A stretch of 64,000 nucleotides of DNA, from the NCBI GenBank assembly GCA_900552075.1, contig URYL01000001.1, positions 1 to 64,000 on the forward strand. The letters are read 5' to 3'. This DNA is from an uncultured Bacteroides sp. (lineage in GTDB: Bacteria > Bacteroidota > Bacteroidia > Bacteroidales > Bacteroidaceae). Every line of letters begins with the position of its first letter. The first letter of the stretch is position 1. This document shows positions 24,056 through 31,168 of this stretch, piece after piece. The notes under the pieces were generated by a model. That model ran no database searches. It was not told where the DNA came from and worked only from the letters and a program-made list of their open reading frames with translations. A program made the translations under genes and the position numbers.

Positions 24056-25189
24056 TTATTTATCTATTTGACTCTCCGTGAACGGGTCGGCACGGTGCCC
24101 CATCAGATCTATCTTGGCGTAGGCAGCGTCAAACTCCTCCATTTCGTAAGGAGTCAGCCGTACGGAAGCGGCACCGAGGAAGTCATCCAAATGGTCAGGA
24201 TTGGTTGTTCCAGGAATAGGGACAATCCATGATTTACGCGAGAGCATCCAAATCAAAGCGAATTGCGCCGGAGTCACCCCTTTACGTTTCGCCCATTCCT
24301 CCACGAGATAAACCAACGGCATATTGTGTTTCAATGCTTCAGGCTGGAATTGCGGCAGATTATACCGCCTGTCTCCCTTTTGGAAACGGCTGTGTTCGTT
24401 GATTGTTCCTGTCAGGAAAGCCCGCCCCAGCGGACAATAAGGCACAAAGCCGATGCCCAGTTCCTGAAGCGTGGGAAAGATTTTGGTCTCCGGTTCGCGC
24501 CACCAGATGGCATACTCACTCTGCACGGCTGAAAGCGGACATACCGCATGTGCCCGACGTATGGAACGGGCACTGGCTTCAGACAATCCCCAATGTAAGA
24601 CTTTCCCTTCCTGCATCAAGTCTTTTACCACCCCGGCCACCTCTTCCATCGGCACCTTCGGGTCCACACGGTGCTGATAAAGCAGGTCGATGTGGTCCGT
24701 ACGCAAACGGCGCAAGGAACCTTCCACTGCCCGGCGGATATGGTCCGGCCGACTGTTCAGGGCGGTCGGCTGGCCCTCTTCTACCCCGAAGCCAAACTTC
24801 GTCTCGATTTTAATTTTGTCACGGAATGGGGCAACGGCCTCGCCCACCCATTCCTCACTGGTGTAAGGCCCGTAAACCTCTGCCGTGTCGAACAACGTAA
24901 CCCCCTGGTCGTATGCCCGCCGAATCAGGTTTATCATCTCCTTCTTCTCGTACCTGCCTCCATAGTAACCCACCATCGGTAGACACCCCAATCCGATGGC
25001 AGAAACTTCCATCCCGCCCAGCTTGCGGTGTTCCATCTCTTTTCTTTGTACCCGATTGTTTGACGACGCATCTGCTGCGCTCTCCCCCATCGGCCTCGTT
25101 CCGGCAAAGACCTGATCCATGCCTGTCATCATTCCGATGGCAGCCAAGGTGTAACCGGAAGCCTGTTTCAGAAAATTCCTTCGATCCAT
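24056..25189 (-). CDS. Aldo/keto reductase with twin-arginine-type leader
   Basis: A 377-residue protein. The N-terminus MDRRNFLKQ followed by a hydrophobic stretch fits a Tat signal, so the enzyme is probably exported folded with its cofactor. The barrel (about 50-360) carries the AKR tetrad candidates: Asp in LFDTAEVYG with its Tyr, Lys in KIETKFGF and His in LLYQHRVDP. The C-terminal IPGTTNPDHLDDF is the NADPH-binding segment. The substrate is unknown. Confidence 0.88.
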   Translation of the reverse strand: MDRRNFLKQASGYTLAAIGMMTGMDQVFAGTRPMGESAADASSNNRVQRKEMEHRKLGGMEVSAIGLGCLPMVGYYGGRYEKKEMINLIRRAYDQGVTLFDTAEVYGPYTSEEWVGEAVAPFRDKIKIETKFGFGVEEGQPTALNSRPDHIRRAVEGSLRRLRTDHIDLLYQHRVDPKVPMEEVAGVVKDLMQEGKVLHWGLSEASARSIRRAHAVCPLSAVQSEYAIWWREPETKIFPTLQELGIGFVPYCPLGRAFLTGTINEHSRFQKGDRRYNLPQFQPEALKHNMPLVYLVEEWAKRKGVTPAQFALIWMLSRKSWIVPIPGTTNPDHLDDFLGAASVRLTPYEMEEFDAAYAKIDLMGHRADPFTESQIDK

Positions 25190-25215
25190 AATCTCCTGTG
25201 TTTTTAGTCTTTATG

Positions 25216-25223
25216 CAAAGGTA
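25216..25223 (-). promoter_or_regulatory. -7 promoter element for the aldo/keto reductase
   Basis: TACCTTTG on the minus strand, a perfect match, 26 bases before the start codon. Confidence 0.6.
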
Positions 25224-25275
25224 GCGGAGAACAGGCCGTAGGTATGTAACAATAACTCGGAGGTGCGTACCCATT

Positions 25276-26439
25276 TCACTGATTTTCTTTCAGTATCTTC
25301 AGGGCGATGTCCATATACCGCATAATGTCTGTCGTAAGCTCACGGTGATAGACATCGCTACGCTTGCGACCCAAGCGCACGACGATGGCATCTAATGCAG
25401 GGATGGCGATGATGTATTGCCCCAGCATACCGCGCATGTAAGGACAACGCATCCCGCGATAATCCATAATCCACGTCTGAAAACCGTAGTAGCTGAGTGA
25501 ATCCTTGCCCCATTGGTCTTTCAAGTACGAAGCGGGACGCATCAGCTCGTCCATATAGGCTTCGGATACCAGTTGACGACCGTGCCAATTGCCGCGATGC
25601 AACAAGAGACTTCCGAAACGGGCCACGTCGCGGGCCGTGGTATGGAAGCAGCAGAAGGCTTTCTCGTCGCCGTCTTTCTTATCGAGCAGCCAGTAAGCAT
25701 CGCGCTCGGCCTGCATCGGATGCCAGAGTTTCTCTTCGGCATAGTCACTCAATGTTTGCCCGGTGGCCGCTTCGATGACGAAAGCTAACAATTGCGTCTC
25801 GCCGCTACGATAAGAATACTGCATGCCGGGCTTTTCCGTTACTTCCAAGTCCGTCACCAAATCGTACAAATCATTGCCGTAGTAGCCGTGCGTGGTGACA
25901 GAGAAGAGCGACGCATACGCCTCATTCCACGCCATGCCGCCGCTCATGGTCAGCAAGTTGCGCAAGGTGACATCAGCCTGCATTCCTTTCGTATAGGTCG
26001 GTAAATAATGCGATACTGGATCATCTAAGCTGTGAATCTTTCCTTCGTCGAGGGCCACACCCGCCAACAGTCCCACGATGGTCTTTGTAGCAGAATAGAG
26101 GTTCGAGGTCAGCGTGTCGTTCCACCCGTCACGATAACTCTCAAAAAGGATGCTGTCACGACGAATGACGAGAAACGACACGGTGCGCAAGCTGTCCAAA
26201 TAATGCGCATCCTGCTCCGTCAGTCGGTAGCGGTTATAGTCGGCAGAAAGAGGCCAGTGCCACACGTCGCCGGGATTATGGTGTACCGTATGTCGGTGAA
26301 AGGTTTCCAAGTCGTCAATGACAGGCATCCAGTGGATGAGCGCCTGACGGGCATAGTAAGGCAAGGAGGCATACACTACCCCCAGCACCACTACCAGGGC
26401 AATGAGCAGGCGGAGAATGGTTTTCTTCTTTGTTTTCAT
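25276..26439 (-). CDS. Serine hydrolase, beta-lactamase/class C-like
   Basis: A 387-residue protein anchored or exported by an N-terminal hydrophobic helix (ILRLLIALVVVLGVVYASL). It has the SxxK nucleophile motif in SATKTIVGLLAG and the second motif in YSYRSGETQ (Tyr-x-Ser/Arg region). It resembles EstB/penicillin-binding-like esterases and D-aminopeptidases rather than a true resistance lactamase. A possible -7 (TAAGTTTG, 26544-26551, minus) lies about 105 bases upstream. Confidence 0.83.
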   Translation of the reverse strand: MKTKKKTILRLLIALVVVLGVVYASLPYYARQALIHWMPVIDDLETFHRHTVHHNPGDVWHWPLSADYNRYRLTEQDAHYLDSLRTVSFLVIRRDSILFESYRDGWNDTLTSNLYSATKTIVGLLAGVALDEGKIHSLDDPVSHYLPTYTKGMQADVTLRNLLTMSGGMAWNEAYASLFSVTTHGYYGNDLYDLVTDLEVTEKPGMQYSYRSGETQLLAFVIEAATGQTLSDYAEEKLWHPMQAERDAYWLLDKKDGDEKAFCCFHTTARDVARFGSLLLHRGNWHGRQLVSEAYMDELMRPASYLKDQWGKDSLSYYGFQTWIMDYRGMRCPYMRGMLGQYIIAIPALDAIVVRLGRKRSDVYHRELTTDIMRYMDIALKILKENQ

Positions 26440-26637
26440 AGGGATATGCTGTAAAACTATTTTCTTTCCGTAGCTTTTCAGAAACCTGTATGCCTACCGG
26501 GATAGATTCGGTTTCTTATCTGAAATGAGGAGTATTGTTTTTACAAACTTAACAAAAATGCATGGAATAACCTTGTAAAACAACAAATGAGATTAATAAT
26601 AAGCACTCATATTCAACAAACTATCACGGCTTTTTTC

Positions 26638-26645
26638 TAACTTTG
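26638..26645 (+). promoter_or_regulatory. -7 promoter element for mcrBC
   Basis: TAACTTTG, a perfect match, 60 bases before the mcrB ATG at 26706. The flanking 26450-26637 is AT-rich and gene-free. Confidence 0.6.
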
Positions 26646-26705
26646 TTTCCACTATTTTATGAATCATCATTACCCGCTTATACTTTATCAAACAACTATG
26701 AAAAT

Positions 26706-28013
26706 ATGGAAGAAAAAAATCTAAACTACTATATCCAACTACTGGAAGCAAATAAAAATCTCATTCTGACAGGCGTACCCGGTACGGGGAAAACGTATTT
26801 GGCCAAAGCAATTGCGGATGCGATGGGAGCCGAATATGAATTTGTTCAATTTCATCCGTCGTATGACTACACAGACTTTGTGGAAGGCTTGCGCCCTACT
26901 CCTCCCGATAAAAATGGAAACATCGGATTTGAAAGAAAGGATGGAGTGTTCAAGGAGTTTTGCAAAAGAGCAATCGAAAAATGCAAGGGTTTATCCACTG
27001 AGTCCTCAATAAATATCTCAAAGAATTCCATTGATGAGAATGATAAGATTGAAAAAGCAATGAGTTGGCTTATGAAACAAAATGGAGCCACTCTCAAATC
27101 GATACGAAGTGAAACAAAATTTACGTTAGTAATCAATCAAAATAGAATATATCTAAGAATTCCCAAAGGTAATGAGAATTATGTAAACCCTAACGGTGTT
27201 ATCAGATATCTAAAAACGGGGGAATATGATAAAGAACATCAAACATATGAACCTTCTGTCGGCTTTTTTATTAAGGAAAACTGTCCTTTATATACAAAGT
27301 ACACATCTAACAATCACATTTTACATAAAGATATTCTACCTCCTAAAGAGAAACAGTTCATATTAGAGAATCGTAAAGAAGAAAAAATTAAGCATTTTAT
27401 CTTCATCATCGACGAAATCAATCGGGGTGAAATCTCCAAGATTTTCGGCGAACTGTTCTTCAGCATCGACCCAAGCTATCGCGGAGAAAAAGGATTGGTC
27501 AAGACCCAGTATCAGAATCTGATTACCGATGAATCCGACCCGTTCTACGAAGGTTTCTACGTTCCGGAAAATGTCTATATCATCGGAACCATGAACGACA
27601 TCGATCGCAGTGTGGAGAGTATGGACTTCGCCATGCGCCGCCGTTTTGCCTGGGTGGAGATAAAAGCCAATGAGAACACAGGGATGCTGGACGAGGAACT
27701 GGCGGATATGAAAGAGGAAATCGTTCAGGTCATGACGCGCCTGAATGCCGCCATCTGGGATGAAGAGAACCACACAGGCATAGAGGGATTAAGTCCTGCC
27801 TATCACATTGGAGGTTCCTACTTCAGCAAACTGGCACTTTATCTGGACAACGAACGCACCCACAAGGAAGCAGCCTACAAGCACCTGTGGGAAAACCACC
27901 TGAAAGGTGTGCTGTTTGAATACCTGAGAGGTACGGCCAATGCCATGGAGAATTTGGAAATGCTGGAACAAGTGTATTATCAAAAAGAAGGAAAAGATGA
28001 TATTGAAAGATAA
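26706..28013 (+). CDS. mcrB: McrB-like AAA+ GTPase of a type IV restriction system
   Basis: A 435-residue motor subunit expected to translocate DNA with McrC after recognising modified bases. Walker A is at 23-30 (GVPGTGKT), Walker B at 231-237 (FIFIIDE) and the McrB sensor segment GTMNDIDRSVESMDFAMRRRF at about 294-314. There is no N-terminal recognition domain: the ATPase begins at once. Instead, residues about 93-226 form an insertion between the Walker motifs. The ATG at 26706 was chosen; the frame opens earlier, at a TTG (26643), over the promoter. It overlaps mcrC by 17 bp. Confidence 0.9.
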   Translation: MEEKNLNYYIQLLEANKNLILTGVPGTGKTYLAKAIADAMGAEYEFVQFHPSYDYTDFVEGLRPTPPDKNGNIGFERKDGVFKEFCKRAIEKCKGLSTESSINISKNSIDENDKIEKAMSWLMKQNGATLKSIRSETKFTLVINQNRIYLRIPKGNENYVNPNGVIRYLKTGEYDKEHQTYEPSVGFFIKENCPLYTKYTSNNHILHKDILPPKEKQFILENRKEEKIKHFIFIIDEINRGEISKIFGELFFSIDPSYRGEKGLVKTQYQNLITDESDPFYEGFYVPENVYIIGTMNDIDRSVESMDFAMRRRFAWVEIKANENTGMLDEELADMKEEIVQVMTRLNAAIWDEENHTGIEGLSPAYHIGGSYFSKLALYLDNERTHKEAAYKHLWENHLKGVLFEYLRGTANAMENLEMLEQVYYQKEGKDDIER

Positions 28014-29379
28014 CTCAACCTATTCTTCCACTTCGGAAAATCTTGAAGAATTTCTGTCTCTACAAAATGTATCCAACCGTACCCTGTCGGAACTGACGGA
28101 TGAATGTGGAAACGACTTGCTGATCTACCCTTATTCTTTTGAGGAATGTGAGGATAAGATAGGCAACCAGCCTCTCATGTCCTTACAAGCCAACTGGAAA
28201 GGGAAGCAATGTACAAAAGCCCACTTAACGACAGGCAATCTGGTGGGATTTATAGGAGTCAACGGACATTCCATTTCTATCCAGTCTCGTTTCGTTCAGC
28301 ACACCGGCGAAGATTTCTTCCTGCATTACATGCTTCAAAAGGTGTTGAACCTCAACATTTTCCGGATGCCACACGAAACAAGCGACGAAGCCGTATTCGA
28401 CTTTCTGCTCTATTTGTTTCCCAAGTTTCTTAACGAGGCACTGGCGCAAGGCAGCTATAAGGAATACCAACGGAATACGTACAATGACGCGAATGTGCGC
28501 GGAGTAATAGACATTTCCCGACAGATAAAATACAACCTGCCGTTCAATGGCCGCATTGCCTATCGCACCCGGGAGTTCAGTTTGGACAACCAAGTGACTG
28601 AACTGATACGTCACACCCTCGAATATATCTGCACCACCCGATTCGGAAGAGCATTATTGGAAAGCGACACCCAGACCCGAGACAATGTGAGCCAAATCAG
28701 AACTGCCACCCCAAACTATCACCGGCAAGACAGAGAAAACGTAATCAGACACAACTTGAAGATTGTCCCTCATCCTTACTTCACCCGTTATGCGCCTCTT
28801 CAAAAACTTTGTTTACGGATACTGCAACACGAAAAAATCAAATACGGACAACAAGAGAATCCCATACACGGCATTTTGTTTGATGCGGCTTATTTGTGGG
28901 AGGAATACCTCGCCACTATCCTCACAAAGCAAGGATTCACGCACCCCAACAATAAAAAAGGCACCGGACGCATCTACTTGGCCAAAGGGAACAAATTTCC
29001 CCGTTACCTGGATTTTTTCCGGGAATCCGACAGAACAATCGTGGATGCCAAATACAAAATGGCTACAGAGAAAAGGGAGGATGTACATCAGCTCATCACG
29101 TACATGTATCGGTTGAGAGGAAAACAGGGCATTTTGATTCATCCCACCTTTCAAGTGCATGCTATCACGCGACATTCCTTGCGGGGATATGGAGAGGATG
29201 ACAACGCGAAACTGGAAACCTATTTGTTCCACATTTCTCAACAGGCTGCCGACTATCCGGATTTTGTTTCAAAAATGGCGGTGTCGGAAGCATTGCTGCG
29301 GAAACATCTGCAAGGCAACAAAATTTTCATGGGAAACCATTTTCTTCGTACCTTTGCCACCGCAATAAAAACGAACTGA
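27997..29379 (+). CDS. mcrC: McrC-like nuclease subunit
   Basis: A 460-residue partner of McrB that carries the nuclease. The PD-(D/E)xK site is visible near the C-terminus as Asp338 in RYLDFF and Asp350-x-Lys352 in IVDAKYK. The middle holds the McrC core (ISRQIKYNLPFNGRIAYRTRE). The ATG at 27997 overlaps the end of mcrB, showing coupled translation. No methylase or further defence gene is adjacent, as expected for a type IV system that cuts only modified DNA. Confidence 0.9.
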   Translation: MILKDNSTYSSTSENLEEFLSLQNVSNRTLSELTDECGNDLLIYPYSFEECEDKIGNQPLMSLQANWKGKQCTKAHLTTGNLVGFIGVNGHSISIQSRFVQHTGEDFFLHYMLQKVLNLNIFRMPHETSDEAVFDFLLYLFPKFLNEALAQGSYKEYQRNTYNDANVRGVIDISRQIKYNLPFNGRIAYRTREFSLDNQVTELIRHTLEYICTTRFGRALLESDTQTRDNVSQIRTATPNYHRQDRENVIRHNLKIVPHPYFTRYAPLQKLCLRILQHEKIKYGQQENPIHGILFDAAYLWEEYLATILTKQGFTHPNNKKGTGRIYLAKGNKFPRYLDFFRESDRTIVDAKYKMATEKREDVHQLITYMYRLRGKQGILIHPTFQVHAITRHSLRGYGEDDNAKLETYLFHISQQAADYPDFVSKMAVSEALLRKHLQGNKIFMGNHFLRTFATAIKTN

Positions 29380-29389
29380 ATTTCTCACC

Positions 29390-31009
29390 ATGATACATTC
29401 TTTCCACACCCCGACCGAAGGCATCGCCTTGCCGAAGGCTTTCACTTTTCCCTTCCACTACACCCCTCACCCGCTTACCCGACTGGCGGCGGAAGAGGTA
29501 CGCCAATACCTGCTCACACGGGACGACTGGCAGGAAGAGCTGCGGCAGGGAAAGATGTTCGGGGTACTAGTCATCCGGGATACAGAAGGAAAGCTGGGTT
29601 ACCTGGCTGCTTTCTCGGGCAACCTGGCCGGCAGCAACCAGCACGCGTTTTTCGTGCCGCCGGTGTACGACCTCCTGCAACCCGACGGGTTCTTCCGCAT
29701 CGAGGAGGCGGAGATTTCGGGCATCAATCACCGGATTGCGGCACTGGAGACCAGCGAAACCTACCGCTCGGCACGGGAGGCATGGAAGCAGGCGGAAGAG
29801 GAGGCTCAGGCCACACTGACCCGTGAGAAACAGAAACTGAAAGAGGAGAAAGCCCGTCGGGAACAACGGCGGAAGGAAGGGGTGGCTTCCGAAGAGGCGG
29901 AAGCGATGTCGCGCGAAAGCCAATTCCAGAAAGCGGAGTTCAAGCGACTGGAACGGCGGCTGAAGGAGAAGGTGCAGGAGGCCGGAGAGGCTTTCCAGGC
30001 ACTCGACCAGGAGATTCAGGCGTTGCGCCACGAACGGAAAACACGCTCAGCGGCTCTCCAGTTGCGGCTGTTTTCCCAGTTCCGGATGCTCAACGCCCGG
30101 GGCGAGGTGAAAGACTTGTGCGAGATTTTCCAAAGTACCCCGCAGAAGACGCCGCCTGCCGGAGCAGGGGAATGTGCCTTGCCCAAACTGCTCCAGTATG
30201 CGTACCTGCATCACCTCCAGCCCCTGGCCATGGGGGAATTCTGGTGGGGCATGTCGCCCAAGGACGAGATACGCCGCGAGGGGCATTTCTATCCGTCGTG
30301 CAAGGGGAAGTGTGAACCGATTCTGAAACACATGCTCGTGGGACTGGAGGTCGAACCGAATCCGCTGGAGGAGGACGTGCACCGACAAACGGCATTGGAG
30401 ATTCTCTACGAGGACGAGTGGCTGGTGGTGGTACACAAACCGGCGGGCATGCTTTCCGTACCGGGCAAGAACGACCTCGATTCCATCCTCCAGCGACTGC
30501 ACAACCTCTACCCGAAAGCCACCGGACCGCTCATCGTGCACCGGCTGGACATGGCGACGTCCGGACTGCTGCTGGCAGCCAAGACGAAAGAGGTACACAA
30601 GGAGCTTCAGGCGCTTTTCGAGACGCGTCTCATCCGCAAGCGGTACACGGCCATTCTAGAAGGGGAACTGGAAACGGACGAGGGCATCATCGACCTGCCT
30701 ATCTGCCCGAATCCGATGGACCGCCCGCGCCAGATGGTAAGCCGGGAGTACGGGAAACGGGCGGTCACGTCCTACCGTGTACTGGAGCGCAGGGATGGGA
30801 AGACAAGGGTGACATTTTATCCGCATACGGGGCGCACGCATCAGCTCCGGGTACATGCCGCGCATCCCGAGGGACTGAATCATCCGATTGTGGGCGATGA
30901 CCTCTACGGTCAGCCGTCCGACCGTCTGTACCTGCACGCCGCCGCGCTGGAATTCGTGCATCCAGTGACGGGAGAAAAAGTACAGATTGTAAAAGAAGCT
31001 GATTTTTAA
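29390..31009 (+). CDS. RluA family pseudouridine synthase with long N-terminal extension
   Basis: A 539-residue protein. Residues about 320-535 are the RluA catalytic domain: HKPAGMLSVPG, the catalytic Asp387 in VHRLDMATSGLLL, then RKRYTAILEG and HTGRTHQLRVHAAHP. It isomerises uridine in rRNA or tRNA. The N-terminal roughly 310 residues are unusual: a region of about 120 residues, a Glu/Arg/Lys-rich coiled coil (about 125-230) and a linker. The gene starts 10 bases after mcrC, so they may be co-transcribed, but its function is housekeeping. A strong terminator formed by array units 3 and 5 follows. Confidence 0.88.
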   Translation: MIHSFHTPTEGIALPKAFTFPFHYTPHPLTRLAAEEVRQYLLTRDDWQEELRQGKMFGVLVIRDTEGKLGYLAAFSGNLAGSNQHAFFVPPVYDLLQPDGFFRIEEAEISGINHRIAALETSETYRSAREAWKQAEEEAQATLTREKQKLKEEKARREQRRKEGVASEEAEAMSRESQFQKAEFKRLERRLKEKVQEAGEAFQALDQEIQALRHERKTRSAALQLRLFSQFRMLNARGEVKDLCEIFQSTPQKTPPAGAGECALPKLLQYAYLHHLQPLAMGEFWWGMSPKDEIRREGHFYPSCKGKCEPILKHMLVGLEVEPNPLEEDVHRQTALEILYEDEWLVVVHKPAGMLSVPGKNDLDSILQRLHNLYPKATGPLIVHRLDMATSGLLLAAKTKEVHKELQALFETRLIRKRYTAILEGELETDEGIIDLPICPNPMDRPRQMVSREYGKRAVTSYRVLERRDGKTRVTFYPHTGRTHQLRVHAAHPEGLNHPIVGDDLYGQPSDRLYLHAAALEFVHPVTGEKVQIVKEADF

Positions 31010-31039
31010 GAATTTAAAACAAACCAATTTTGTCTGAAA

Positions 31040-31143
31040 AAACACAAGTGCGTTTTAAACAAAACACAAGGACGTTTTATCCAAAATGCAAGTGCGTTTG
31101 CACTAAAACGTACTTGTGTTTCAGTCCAAACGCACTTGCGTTT
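31040..31143. repeat. Five-unit array of near-palindromes at exact 22-bp pitch (array A)
   Basis: Five 16-mers of the form AAA-N10-TTT start at 31040, 31062, 31084, 31106 and 31128, each separated by 6 bp: AAACACAAGTGCGTTT, AAACACAAGGACGTTT, AAATGCAAGTGCGTTT, AAACGTACTTGTGTTT, AAACGCACTTGCGTTT. The first three share one orientation of the core (CAAG) and the last two the other (CTTG). Unit 3 can pair perfectly over 13 bp with unit 5, and unit 1 with unit 4; these pairings exclude each other in a simple fold. The array is in a convergent gene gap. Confidence 0.85.
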
Positions 31144-31147
31144 TTTT
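31088..31147 (+). terminator. Terminator of the RluA-type gene formed within array A
   Basis: GCAAGTGCGTTTG (31088-31100) pairs with CAAACGCACTTGC (31127-31139), followed by G and seven T (31141-31147). It gives a good plus-strand terminator about 80 bases past the pseudouridine synthase stop. Confidence 0.65.
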
Positions 31148-31168
31148 AAGCTGTTTTTCCACGAAGAA

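Noticed and set aside
31040..31143. CRISPR-like repeat array
   Set aside because: Units are only 16 bp with 6-bp spacers, change orientation and vary in sequence, and no cas genes are present.
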